From NCBI RefSeq assembly GCF_910592395.1, contig NC_088321.1, positions 11,596,001 to 11,660,000 on the forward strand: 64,000 nucleotides of DNA, written 5' to 3'. Origin of the DNA: Lineus longissimus. Taxonomy: Eukaryota; Nemertea; Pilidiophora; Heteronemertea; Lineidae. The notes beneath the pieces were generated by a model that made no database searches, had not been told where the DNA came from, and saw only the letters and a program-made list of their open reading frames with translations. The position numbers were made by a program, and so were the translations under genes. Positions 15,101 through 30,100 of this stretch are shown here, piece after piece; position 1 is the first letter of the stretch; each line of letters begins with the position of its first letter.

Positions 15101-18100
15101 TTTCTCTCGGTCAGGCATCGGACCATCATCTGGCTGTAGAGGTATTCCTGAACATCGATCCTGTCCAGTACTTCTACAACTTTACTAAGAATTTATGATC
15201 ATAAGTTGCTAAAGGCCTATGATACACAGTGCATTCTTCAGTTATCTCTGTATTTCAGACACATGTGAGCTAGGTGGATGCAGAGGAAAATGTGTATCAA
15301 GGAGGCTTCGATGTCCTAGAGGCACTACGCTGAAAAAGAAGACGTCTTGCACTTGTCCGATAGGCTATTCCTGCTGCACGCGTTTACGTACGTATTAGAA
15401 AGATAAGAAAAATTGCTTGATCGTGGAAATGAGTTTAAGTACATGAACTCGCCGGCAGATATCAGAGAAGCCATCTGCTAAACTGAGGAACTAGCGTGAT
15501 TGGATAGCGTCATTTCAATGACTGTGGATTCAGCCAATTTAAAGAAGTCTTATCGTTGTTGAAATAAGAACAGTGTGCATATCGCCTAAATCATATTTGT
15601 TTGTGCTCAATGATCAAATATTATCGAATCTTGCACAGGCCGTTGGAATTGAAGAACCCCATCATTACATTACATGCTTTTGGTCAGCGTGATAACATGG
15701 TTGATTTTGTGTTGTTCAAGACGAATGCTGCTGCTGCCGGAGGAATAGCCAAAAATGTTCGAGTTAATATACATGTACATACATATCATACTCTGTTTTG
15801 CTCTGATCTCATGCTGGGCTAATATGATGACAAAATGAGCATGACGACCCGTAAGCATGGTAAGTCTGCCTCGTTCTCACAAAGGTGTCAACCAGGAGGG
15901 TCGTTAATATTGAAGTAGAGGCGAGTTCTGACAATATCTTCTCTTTGTAGCCAAATGTCCATACCCAACAATACCATATGCCATTTGCAGACGACTTGGA
16001 GGATGGGTAATACCCGCTTCAGGTGTCCCCCGTGGGCGTGTTTGCTGCAAACGTAAGTACTTATTTTGCATTAATGATGTCATTTATAATACAGACGGTA
16101 TGCGTGCACACCTGTAATGCACTGCGTGTTGCTGCATTAAATTATTTGCAAGTCCAGAAGTGTTTTTTACTACAAACCAACAAGAAATGTATTTCTGCAA
16201 TTGGTTGCCATGAAAGCTGTTGATCGACAAATTTTTAGCCCTGTTTTCATTAATTTCACACTGTCCAGGTATAAAGGATGTCACTTTCACTTAAATGTCG
16301 TGTCCTATTTATGCCTAAATAAGCAATGAACGTACTCGTGACAGTGACATTTGCATAACCTAGTCAGAAACGTGCTGATTCAATGTAAATCAGGTGCAAT
16401 AAAAATATGCGTAGTTGTTTACCATATTTAAAGGAATTGGCGGGTTTTTTTACCACAATTTCTTTTCTACTCATGAAGACACTACACTTCTGACGATTTT
16501 TAAATTTGTTCTCGGGAACGACAAGTGTCTGAATTTCCCGCTCCCCGAAGCCAGCGGAACTCCATGACGTCATTTCGTTTTCACCTCCTCAACATGAACA
16601 GTTCGGGAAGTGAAGAGGGTGCTGTTTTGTCGAGATTTGAGGGGGAGGGCAGAATCCTTGCAAATTACTCAGCAAGTTACGTCATAGCTACCGAGGTAGA
16701 TTGGGGCTTTCCCAATTCGATACAGTAACAAGAAAAAGAATAGATATCTACAGCAAGGCGTCAGAATGTTGATCCATGCCTCTAGACAGCGCCTTTCTAG
16801 TGCATCGGTCATCATGGAGAGGATCGACGCATGGATGGCTAACACTGGTCAAAAGGGAGTCAATATCACAATAGTAAATCAAGACATGATCAGTCCGATT
16901 TTGAAAGTTTCCATTCTTGTGCAATTTGTGCATGGAATCTGTGGTTAATTGGAAGTGACTGAACAGCCGCCAGCCTGGTTAAATTGCCCTGAATAATACA
17001 AACGGTCATTTAAGTGTGACCATACAGTTTATTGACAATGTCGGAACACACAAACAATGTGACAAATGGTAGAAAACATTGAAAATTGGAAAGACTGAAA
17101 AACGTTGCAATTTCCAAACGTGACTCGGTTGCAAATAGACATCTTATTCTTTTGAATTATGTTATAGGCTAAACTTTACCATAGTATTGAAATTCACGAG
17201 TGCTTACAGTAGGATATTTTAATATTTTGATATCCTGATGTAAGAACATCATCTGGGTCACCATCTGGCTGCTTAAAATCTGTCTTTATTGTTAGTGTAC
17301 TCTTTTCCATCTTTATTGCCTTATAGTCCCAACTTGTGCGAGCAACTGTAGAGCCCAAAAGGCACGATGTGTACCCTGGCGGACATGCAAACACAAAATA
17401 TCCTCATCGAGATGCTCCTGCCGACCTGGCCTAGTGTGCTGCAAGTGTAAGTTGCACTTTACAGTTTTGACTGGGGAAATGATAGAAAAGGGTAAAACAA
17501 ACACTGGACATTCCAGAGTAATAGTGGAAAAACAAATGGTAAAGGGCGGAAGCATGAATAAATGAATATGCGTGTACACCACAATATATACCAAAAACGT
17601 GCAGGAGTGTATACTAAAAAATAAAATGCCTTACTGTGGTTATGTCGCAAAATTTACCGTACGTTATGAAAGAATTAGTTGACCGTTGCTGCTACTTTTC
17701 TTTCCCTTGCTCGCGCATCGGGTCATCATCTAGCTGCTCTCGGTAGTGCTAAACTTCAGTCTTGTCGAGTACGTCAACCACTTTACTGGAGGTAAATAAG
17801 TGTAGCTAAGGCGTATGATATACAATGCGTGCTTCAGTTATCTCTGTATTTCAGACACATGCGAGCTAGCTGGATGCAGAGGTAAATGCATAAGAGGCCG
17901 CCGATGTCCTAAAGGGAGTAGGCCGCTTATCCAGAGTAGGTGCACTTGTCCGATAGGCTATTTATGCTGCTCGATTATACGTAAGTATTTTAAAACCCAA
18001 TTTAAGGAAATTATGTATGTACATGTGGATGTGTAAGGTGTCATCCATTCAAACGTGTTATGAAATACGAATGGCGGTATTGCTATTACATGATCAAACA

Positions 18101-21100
18101 ATTGCCTGATGTCTGGACCGGAGGCTCTTTTAAAAGGATAGACCAATCATTAGTAGATAACTGCTTAGCTGGTTAAATACCATTATTGAATTTGTCTGGT
18201 TTAAGATGAACGCCGCTGCTGGTCACAGGAATAGAAAAAAATATCGAGAGAGGATACATGACATACTCTGTTGATTTAGACCAGATGGTTACAGTACTTT
18301 ATATTTGATCGTGGCGGCCCCTTATTAGTCTGCCATGTTTCCACCACATGTCCGCCCGTATGGTTGCTGATTTGGAATTAGAGGCTATAGCTAGTAGGCC
18401 TACTGACATTATTTCTCTCTGTAGACAAATGTCCATACCCGACCAGAACATATAGCAATTGCAGAAGGCTTGGAGGATGGGTGATACCCGCTACGAATAA
18501 CCCGAAAGGACGTGTTTGTTGCAAACGTAAGTCTTAATTTCCGATGGGGACATTGTTTTTTTACATACGATACGCGTTCGCATCTGTAATGCTTTGTATG
18601 TTGCAATCTTGCAAGTCCTAAAAGTATTTACTATACCAACCGACGAGAAATTATATATGTAAAGAAAAGTTTGTTTATTATATTTGTATACATTTCTGCC
18701 ATTGGTTGCGACGATGACGCATGATCGACAACCATTTAGGCCCTGTAAAAATAAAGATTTCGCTGTCACAGAGTAGGATGTCTTCTTCACTGAAATGTCG
18801 TTTTCTATAATTCTCATCATTTTGCATTTGAATTGAGGCAAAAACATTCTCAGACCGATGTATGTATGATCATGTATAGCAAGTGCAGCATACGTGGTTG
18901 TGTGCCATAATTCAATTTGACGATAAAGTAGAATGTTGGATAGACTACGCTTTCACAAATTGGAAACAAACACAATCTCTCAGTAGCGAACATTGTCAAT
19001 GACAAAAACACTGAAAAACGCTGCAACCTCCTTTGCACTCGGTTGCGAATAGACATGGCATTCACTCTTATGGTGAGTTTTGGTATTTAAGCCTCACTGC
19101 GGGTACTATTTAGTGGGAATAGAAATTTGGCTTTGAGCTGCATTTGAAATATGCATTATATTACGCTAGCACTATTGACTTACTGAAATTCATGAGTTGA
19201 TAAAACAAGAGATAACTGTTTTTACTTATTGCTTTTTCAGTTCCAACATGTGCGAGGAACTGTAGATCGCACAAGGCACAATGTGCACTCAGCCTGACAT
19301 GCAGATACAAAATAAAATCACCGAGATGCTCCTGCCGACCAGGCCTAGTATGCTGCAGATGTAAGTGGCACTTTACCGTTATGACTGGGGCCATGATAGA
19401 AAAGGATATAAAAACCGCAGACATTCCAGAGTAATAGTGGACAAAAAATGGTAGAGGCCAGAAGTATAAATAAATGAATAAATACCACCAAAAAGTGTTT
19501 CTATGCTATTACTATGACACATCTTCCATCTTTTCAGGCAATGTAAGTTCGCCACAAGGCAACTATAATGCTTCACTCTGGCACAGTCCTATGTCTAATT
19601 CCATTCAGTCTGGCTATGTCCAAAATTTTACCGGAAGTTATAAAATATTAAGTTGATTGTTGCTACTAGTGTTTTTTTTGGTCACGCATCGGGTCATCAT
19701 CTGGCTGCTCTTGGTAGTGCTAAACTTCAGTTTTGTCGAGTACGTCAACCACTTTACTAGAAATGTATGGGTAGCTACGGTGAATGATAGGCAGAGCGTA
19801 CTTCAATTATCTCTGTATTTCAGACACATGTGAGCAAGGTGGGTGCAAAGGTAAATGCGTAAGAGGCCGCCGATGTCCTAAAGGGAGTAGGCCGCTTAAC
19901 CAGAGAAGGTGCACTTGTCCGATAGGCTATTTATGCTGCACGCGTATACGTAAGTATTTAAACTCCAATTTAAGGAAAATAGGTATGAGTAGATGCCATC
20001 CACTCGACCGAGTTACTAGCGCGACTGAATAATTTGCTACATTGGAGTATTTCAAATAACCATCGTTCGGGCCACGGTGAAAGTAAACAAAAGAGTGTGT
20101 ATCGATGTTTAAATAAAAGTAGTGTGTATTACTTATGCCGAAATTTTGTTTTTGGTGGTGAAAGATAAAATGTAATTTGCAATATTATGTCATCCGTTCA
20201 ATATTTTCAGAAATACGAATGATGTTGCTATTCAATATCAAAAAAGCTTTTTTTCGGGCGGTATACTAAAATATGTCCGATGAGTGACTTCGCAATCTAA
20301 TACGGGAAGGTCGTTGGAATGGGGGACACCTGTCATGAATAGATAACTGCTAAGCAGGCGAGATAACAGAAATGAATTTGTCTTGTTTAAGACGAACTTT
20401 GCTGCCGGACAAAAGACCAGCCAAACATTTTTAGCTATCATTCATACTATACTGATTTTTACCAGGCAGTTAACGCAATGCATGAATGATCATTGCGACC
20501 CATTGCCTGGCATTATGTCTTCCCGGATAAAAGCTGCCATGGAAGTAGATGCTAGTTCTGACAATATTTTCTCTTTGTAGAACGATGTCCACACCGAACT
20601 AGAACATATATCAATTGCAGACGGCTTGGAGGATGGGTAATACCCGCTTCAAATAACCCGAAAGGACGTGTTTGTTGCAAACGTAAGTCTTAATTTCCGA
20701 TAGCGATGCCATTTGTTCACATACGATTTCCGTTCGCATCTGTAATGCTTTGAATTTGTTTTTATTGCAAATCCCAAAAGTAGTTACTATATACCAATCG
20801 ATGATAAATATATTTTTGCAGTTGGTCGCAATAAAGTCATACGATCGACAACCGTTTTATAAACCCTCTAAAAACATAGTTATCGTTGTCAAATATAAGG
20901 TTGTTTTTTCACTTAAATGTTCTGTGGTGTTTTAATCCTAAGTCAAATAATGAACGTTCCTGTGACAATTGACATAGGTTTTGAGCGGTGGTAGAAACGT
21001 TCTGATTCAATGTATGGCAGGTGCGACATCGTGGTTGGTGTCACGGTATTGATGTCACGGTATTGAGGTCATTTCCGATAGGGATGCCATTTGTTCACAG

Positions 21101-24100
21101 ACGATTTCAGTTTGCATCGGTATTGCTTTGAATTTTTTTGTATTAGTTGGTGTATTAATGATCTTAATGATCTCACGCAGCCTTCTTATACGTGCCTCTG
21201 TTGCGAATAGACGTTCTATTATTTTAAATCATGTTGTTTCCGTTACATTATTATCTCATTGAAATTCATCTCTAGATTCATTATAAAGAGACCAAGCTTT
21301 CTATTTTTAATTTACGATTGTATTGCCTTTTGTAGTCCCAACATGTGCGAGGAACTGTAAAGCGTATAAGGCGCGTTGTGCAAGCAGCCGGACATGCAGA
21401 TACCCAATAAGATCACCGAGATGCTCCTGCCGGCCCGGCCTAGTATGCTGTAAATGTAAGTGGCACTTTACAGTTATGATTGGGGCCATGATAGGAAAAG
21501 GGATGACAAAATAGCCTGGGCTGGTTTGTTCAAAATCACATTGCCTTTAACGGCGCCGTTAAGTCTTAACATGAAAATGCTAATGGGATTGAAACTGAAA
21601 GAGATAATGTGCATAAGAATACATAACGTAACCATTAAAGATAACGTGACTTTTGTGCTTTAGAACAACCCGGCCCTTGAAATGTATTTCAGACTAATAG
21701 TGGAAAAAGAAATATGGAAGAGGGCAAAAGTATGGACAAATTAATATATACATGTACACAGCCATTGTAGGGTTGCCGGAAATGGTTTTCCACTATTACT
21801 GTGACACCTCATCCATATCTTTCTGGGCAATGTCGATTCGATATCAGACTGCTTTAGTGTATCACTATAGCAATGTCGGAAAACTTATCGGAAGTTCTTA
21901 ACGAATTAGTTGACCGTTGTTGCTACTAACATTTTCTTGGTCACGTATCGGACCATCATCTGGCTGTTCCACGTGCTAAATTTCAGTCGTGTCGATTACA
22001 TCAACCACTATACTGAAAATAAGAGTTTGAGATCCGCAAATTAAAGCAAAACGTATACGACTACTTTCGAACATCCACGTAAATTTGGAACGTATAGAAA
22101 AAAATTAGTTGAGAAAACCGCAACTGATGAGACGACGAATTCTTTTCAATAATGTAACATGATTGCCAATTCGAGTCGACCAGTGCCTTGTGACCAATAA
22201 CAGCTCGCCTTAAGCCCGCAACTTTGGCGACAAGAAGTGTTCAGCTGACGCCTCTCGACGCCGAAGTTGGCGGCCAGTGGATCCCGGTCAGAGCACACCT
22301 GCCCAGAATTGGCGTCCAGTAGCGTCTTTTCCGCCACTTTGGCCATAGCCTCGCCGCCGACGCCAATTCAGGCGGCAATCCGTAGCACACCTGGCTTCTT
22401 CTTGCGTTCAAACGCGGCGACACGCGTCAAAAATCAAACATGTTTATAGATATTTGGCGTTTAGTTGCGGCAAGTGGCGGCAAGTCGCGTTCGCCGACGC
22501 CGTTCGTAGCAGACTAGGGATTTTTCAGGCGTTCAGGATTCTTGCGGCAAAAAACGCCTGTGAACGCCATAGTAGGCGGCTAGTGTGCTACGGGCTTTAC
22601 AAAGCGCGATATTTTGACAAACGCCTGTCTCCATTGATGACTGACCCGGCTATGCTGTTAATTGTGGAAGACGATAACAAACCCCAAGCGAACTGGTGTA
22701 CTGCTTACGATCTGAATAAAAGGCAACATCATGTCGCTTTTGGATAATGATCTCACGGACATTTAAACCCCGCATAAAATATGATGTGGATGTTTTGAAA
22801 TCAGAGTAGAACAAACAAAGACAATGGCTTGTTTTTGATGGATTTTTTCCGCAGTTCGTTTCGATATTTTCCATTAAAATCAACTTGCGTGGTGTTTGTA
22901 GATTAGGTCTCCCCGTATAGAGATACGATTATGAAATAGACTCGGCGCCAATCGAAATGAAGATAACAGCATAGAAGCTTGAATAAGTCGTGTCGTGGGT
23001 TTCGTATTCAGATAATGCCCTTGTATAAGAATTTGACGGATGGTAGAAAAGGACAAACAAAGCCACCCTTTATTCTCCGTCTCTGGTTATCTAGATCTTT
23101 TGGCAGTTGTGATAAGTTATGAGCTAATTCATTTTCCTTACTATTGAAGAGCGGTGTTATCTCATTCGTGAGTCAACTAGCCATAGCATTTTAATCGAGA
23201 TGGGAAGATTCGACAGATGTGCAACTTATGATGGGAAAAATCACTCCCATATACATTTGATGACGTGGCAAAAAATTAAGTACGTCGTTTTGCTCTAAGT
23301 TGACAGTTGCCAACTCTCTAATAACGAGTAGCTTAGGCCTATGATATGAATAGCGTGCCTCAGTTATTTTTGTATTGCAGACACATGTGAGCTAAGTGGA
23401 TGCAGAGGTAATTGCGTAAGGGGTCGCCGGTGTCCTGGAGGGAGAAGGCGGCTAAACGGGAGTAGGTGCACTTGTCCGTCAGGTTATTTATGCTGCTCGC
23501 GTATCCGTAAGTATTTAAACTTCAATTTAAGGAAAATTGGTATGAGTAGATGTCGCCGTCCGATACCAGAAGAGACATCCACTGAAACGAGGAACAGGAC
23601 AGTCTGTTAAATTGGAGTATTTCAAATTACCATAGTCCGTACCGATGTGAAAGTAAACCAAACAGAGTAATATCGATGTTCAAGTATAAGAGTAGTGTGT
23701 AATTTGCCGAAATCTTGTTTTGAGCGCTGAAAGAAAAAATGTTACTCGTTCCGAAATACAAACAATTGCCTGATGTTAAAAGGTTGGGTTCTTTTTCTGG
23801 AGGTATATTTATTTTAAAAAGTCCGATGATCGGGAGTGCCTTATGGGATCTGGCTCGGCCGGGATCAGAGGGTCGTTGGAATGGGGTAGACCAATTATTA
23901 ATCGATAACTGCTTAGCTGGCGAGAATACAATATTGAATTTGTCTTATTTAAGAAGAACGCCGCCGCCGGACAGAGGAATAACCAAAAGAAATCAAGTAT
24001 AGAAACATATCATACTCTGTTGATTTTGACCAGGCAGCTATATGTTCACCTGTATGCATACTGACATGAAAATAGAAGCTAGCTGGTTCTGACAGTAATT

Positions 24101-27100
24101 GTCTCTTTGTAGCCAAATGTCCATACCCGACTGTACCGTATGCCTTTTGCAGACGGCTTGGAGGATGGGTAATACCCGCTTCAGGTAACCCGAAAGGACG
24201 TGTGTGTTGCAAATGTAAGTCTTTTTAATTTCGGATAGGGATACCAATTGTTTACAGACGATATGCGTTCGCATCTGTAATGCATTGCGTTCTTGCAACC
24301 CCTAAATATATTTACTATACATGTACCAACCGACGAGAAATACATTTCTGCAGTTGGTTGCGACGAAGACACATGATCGACAACCATTTAGGCCCTGTTA
24401 AAATAAAGTTCTCGTTGTCACATGTGAGGATGTGTTTTTCACTGAAACGCCGCATGGTGTTTTAATCCTCAGTCGATTAATGAGTATTGTGCATTTGAAT
24501 TGTGACAGAAACGTTCTCCGACTGAATCAATGTATAGCAGGTGCAACATACGTGTTTGTTTGCAATATTTCATTTTGACCAGACGGTGGACAGATGGACA
24601 GACAACGCATTCACAAATAACTCTCAGTACCAAACATTGTCAATGGCAGAAAAATCAGAAAAACGCTTCAGCCTCTTTACGTCCCACTGTTGCGGATAGA
24701 TATTCCATTATCTTTTTTTGCCTTTTTTAGTCCCAACATGTGCGAGGAACTGTAAAGCGCTGAAGGCACGATGTGCACCCAAGCAGACATGCAAATACCC
24801 AATTAAAACGCCGAAATGCTCCTGCCGGCCTGGTCTAGTATGCTGCAAATGTAAGTGGCACTTTGCAGTTAATCACTGCAGCTATGATAGGAAACTAGTC
24901 AACACGCTATTGGTATGGCTGCCGAAATGATTCCAACTGTTTTACTATGGAACAATACCCATCTCATCGGGAAATGCCAATTCGCCAGGAGGAAGCTTAA
25001 AAATGCCTCACAGTGGATATGTTTGAAAACTTATATACCGAAGTTAGTTTTTTTCACGGCCATCACCTGGCTGCTATCTGTAGTGCTAAACTTCGGTCTT
25101 GTCTCGTACATCAAACACTATCCTGAAAAGTAATGACAAGCTCAGGCGTGATTCAGTTATCTCTGTATTGCAGACACATGTGAGCTATCTGGATGCAAAG
25201 GTAAATGCGTAAGAGGCCGCCGATGTCCTAAAGGGAGTAGGCTGCTCAACCAGAGAAGGTGCACTTGTCCGATAGGTTATTCGTGCTGCACGCGTATAAG
25301 TAAGTATTTAAAAATCAATTAAAGGAAAATAGGTGTAAGAAAATGTGCTCTACATTCGCTACTCGACACAGGTAACCACACAAATCCATGAAAGATCACA
25401 TTCTTCTGTGCAGTTCTGGATTGTCCGTGAAAAATCTGAAATACCCGTGACTTATCTGTGATCTTCCTAAAACAGGAAACCATCTAAAAGTTTATGATCT
25501 CCACAGCACAGGGCCATCAACGAAACAAAGAAACTGCTAATGAGGTATGATCGTTTAAGTAATTGGACATTAACATGGCCAAACTTTTGCATACGAGTGG
25601 TGTGTCGTGCGAGAGTGCTCTCAATTGGATTATGGAAAATATCCATCATTGTAAAGGAAGGGGTGTATTGGTATAAAACTAGGCCTTTGCCATAGGATAT
25701 ATCAAAACTAAAACACGCATAGCATCATCAATTAAATACATTTTTCACAGAATAATATAATTGCCTGTTGTCAAGACTTCTTCGAATTAGTGATCAATTC
25801 AGTGTATGGTGAAACTTGTAAGAATGTTTTGGCAGGAATTGCATCAAAAGAAACAAGAGTTAGTAAGTTCTAAGATTGCAGATTTTGCAAGATTGATTGA
25901 GAAAAAAATGGATCAAAAGGAAACTTAGTAGAAAGAATGTGTTCATCTTTAAAGTATATTGAGCAGAATAATTAAACATGACAATAGGTAATTTTGAACA
26001 CTGTTCCTTGTTAGCCCTGCAGTTCCCAATTGAAGCTCGGGACGACCATAATAAAGATGAAAGGGAAACTACGGGAAAAGTGTGCTTTTTTATCCTTATG
26101 AGGCATAATGATCAGGGTAATTAAACATGTGAAATATCGTTTTATCAGGGCAAATTAAAAAATTAAAATGCGAATTTGAACTTTGATTATGCCTGTTATT
26201 GTAGTTCTAATTGCAGTCTGGGGCAACCAAAATAAGAATCGTCTCTTAAAACAAAATTTGTTTTGCGTTTTTTGCAATTCCTGGAAAAAATTATTTTCAC
26301 TAGTTTTACCATACATGTACACTGAATTGTTTACTAATTGGAATAAGTCTTGACAAAATGCAATTATATAATTCCGTAAAATAAAGAGTTCAATTAATTT
26401 CGCTATTATTATTTGTTTTAGCTTTTGTGAATTCTGCTTTTGTGAATGCCAAAGGCCTAGTCTTATGCCAATACATCCCTTCTTTCACCAAGTTGGAATT
26501 TTCCCATAATCCAATTGAGAGCATTCTAGCATGACGCACCACTGATCCTCAAGAGTTTGGCCTTATCAATGCCTAATTACTTAAACGATCATGCCTCATT
26601 AGTAGTTCATTTGTTCCTCTGGATGGCCCTGTGCAATGGATCGGGCTCATACAATTTTAGATGGCTTCCTGTTTTAGGAAGATCACGTATATATTACGGG
26701 TATTTCAGATTTTTCACAGACAATCCAGAACATCACGGAAGAATGTCCCCTTTCCTAGATTAGTTTAATTAGTTACCAGTGAGAGGAGACATCCACTAAA
26801 CTGAGGAACTAACGTTGTAGGATAATTTGTTAAATTGGAGTCTTTCAAATGATCAACGGCAGTGCCGGTGTAACATCTGTGGTTGTTCCCCATGTTTCAG
26901 TGTTTCCAAACAATAGGCAGCCAGAGAGACCATTACTTTTCAATAGGGGGGATACACAGAAAAACTCGTCAATCTATTTTTGAGCGTTCCCAAACAATGA
27001 GGGGAAACACTCAAAAACAGAAACACTCAAAAACGTTACACCGGTGTGAACGAATACAATAACAGTGTCTATCGGTGGTCAAATATGAGTAGTGTGCATT

Positions 27101-30100
27101 TTGCTGAAATCCTGCTTTAATTGCTTCAAGATAAAACGTTATGTGCAAGATGTCATCAGTTCAATCACGTTTAGAAATACAAATGGCAGCGTTACTATTT
27201 CATGGTAAAACAATTTCCTGATATTATATACCATATCAAAAAAATGTCCGATGAATGCCTATGAGAACTGGCACGTAAGGGTCGTTGGAATGGGAAAACA
27301 AATCATGTATTGATAACCGCTTACATGTAGCAGGCAAGATGACAAAAATAAATGTGTCTTGTTTAGGACGAACACCGCTGCCGGGTAGAGGAATAACCAA
27401 ACAATTTCGATTTATGATACACATAATAATCTGCTGATTTTGACCAGGCGGTTTAAAGCAACGCATTAAACGATCATTGCGACTCCTTAAGTCCGCCAGC
27501 TGATATTGTAGTTGAGGCTAGTTCTGACATTATTTTCTCGTTGTAGAAAAATGTCCATACCGAACTAGAACATATATCAATTGCAGACGGCTTGGAGGAT
27601 GGGTAATACCCGCTACAGGCAACCCGAAAGGACGTGTTTGTTGCAAACGTAAGTCTCAATTTTGGATAGGGATACCATTTGCTTACACATCGACGATATA
27701 CGTCGGTAATGATTTTTCTTGCACGCCCTAAAAGTATTTCCTAGATACCGACCGACGATAAGTACATTTCTGCAATTGGTTGAGACGAAGACACATGGCT
27801 GACAACCGTTTAGGCCATGTGAAAATAAAGTTATTGTGGTCACATGTAAGGCTATATTTTTTTCACTTAAATGTCGTGCTTAAATCCGAAGTCAAATAAT
27901 GAACGCACTTGTGACAATTGACACTTTTGCATTTGAACCATGGCAGAAACGTTATGATTCAATCTAGGCAGTACAACATACGTGGTTGTTTCCCACTTTT
28001 TCAGTGTGCAATTACAGTGGACAGCAGTAAACAGACAACGCCAAGGGAAACAAACACAAATCTCTCAGTACCAAACATTGTCAATGACAGAAAACTCTGA
28101 AAAACGTGCCTTTGCCACGTTTGTTCCGAATCGACATTCCATTATTTTATATTGTTTTCCCTAACATTGTCATCGTTGTGAAATTCATTGCTAGTTTCAT
28201 TAATTAAGAGATCAAGCTTTCTTTTTTTTAGTTTACGCTTTTTTACCTTTTAGTACCAACATGTGCGAGGAACTGTAGAGCCCAAAAGGCTCGATGTGCA
28301 CCCAAGCTGACGTGCATATACAAACTAAATAAGTCGAGATGCACCTGCCGGCCCGGCCTAGTATGCTGCAGGTGTAAGTGGCACTTTACATTCATGGCTA
28401 GGGGCCATAATAGAAAAGAATGAAAACATAACTTAAACATGTATTTCAGAGTGGACTAGAAATATGAAAAGTATCGATAAAAAAATATGTCTTGGGCAGT
28501 GGAATTCGCTATCATACTTCTTTAGTGTATCACTGTAGCAATGTCTGAATTTTGTTTGGAAGCTTTTAACGAAATAGTTGACCGTTGTTACTAGTATTAT
28601 GCTCGGTCATGTATTGGGTCATCATCTTGCTACTCCAGGTTGTGTTAAACGTCAGTATTTGCTAGTAGGTCAAACGTTATGCTGAAAATTAATGAGTGGC
28701 TCAGGCGTATGGTATACAGTGTGTGATTCAGTTATCTCTGTATTGCAGACACATGTGAGCAAGCTGGATGCAAAGGTATCTGCATAAAAGGCCGCCGATG
28801 TCCTAAAGGGAGTAGGCCGCTAAACCAGAGAAGGTGCACTTGTCCGAGAGGCTATTTATGCTGCACGCGTATAAGTAAGTATTTAAACATCAATTAAAGG
28901 AGAACAGGCATGAGAACATGTGCTCCCCATTCGATACTAGACACTGGTAACCACACTAATCCAGGAAAGAGCTCATTCTTCCGTGATTTTCTGGATTGTC
29001 TGCGAAAAAGCAAGAGATACCCGTGATTTATCTGTGATCCTAAAACAGGAAAGCACCTAAAATTCGGTGAGCTCATGATGTTTCCTACGATATCAAAAAA
29101 TGTCCGATGAATGCCCGTGAAAACTGTGAAAAGTTGGAATTGGGAATTGGGAAACAATCGTGAATTGATAACCGCTTTGCAGGCAAAATGAGAGAAATGC
29201 ATTTGTTTTGTTTAGGACGAACTGCGCTGCCGGGTTGAGGAATAGCCAAACAATTTCGAGTTAAGATACATATCATGCTCTGCTGATTTTGACCAGGCGG
29301 CTAACGCAATGCATAAATGATCATGGTGACCCCTTAAATTTGCCATTTTCCACTACATGTCCACATGTGTATGGAAGCTATATTAAAGTAGACGCCAGTT
29401 CTGACATTGTTTAATCTTTGCAGATAAATGTCCATACCGAACTAGAACATATATCAATTGCAGACGGCTTGGAGGATGGGTAATACCCGCTACAGGAAAC
29501 CCGAAAGGACGTATCTGTTGCAAACGTAAGTCTAAATTTTGGATAGGGATCCCATTTGCTTATACAGACGATGTGCGTCGGCATCTGTAATGCTTTTTCT
29601 TGCAAACCCTAAAAGTACATGTATTTAATACTATACAGACCGACGATAAGTATAGTTCGGCAATTGGTTGCGACGAAGACACATCGACAACCGTTTATGC
29701 CATGTGCAAATTAAGTTCTCGTGGTCACATGTAAGGGCGTCGTTTTTCACTATGTCGTGTGCTTTAATCCTGAGTCAATTAATGAACGCACTTGTGACAA
29801 TTGACATGTGGCAGAAACGTTCTGATTCGATGTATAGCTAATGCAACATACGTTATTGTTTGCCACTTTTCATCAGTTTGTCAGTACGGTGGACAGCTAG
29901 ACACACAACACCAATAGAAACAAACAATAACTCTCAGTATCAAACGTTGTCAATGCCAGATTGTATGTTTTAAAAGTTTTAAACAATGCATCAAGACATA
30001 TTTGTTTAAGGAAGCCTTTTATCACTGAGTGTTTTAACTATGTTTTAAACTGTCCTGTAATTGTTTTAATCATGTTTTAAATGTCTTTCCTATTATTACT

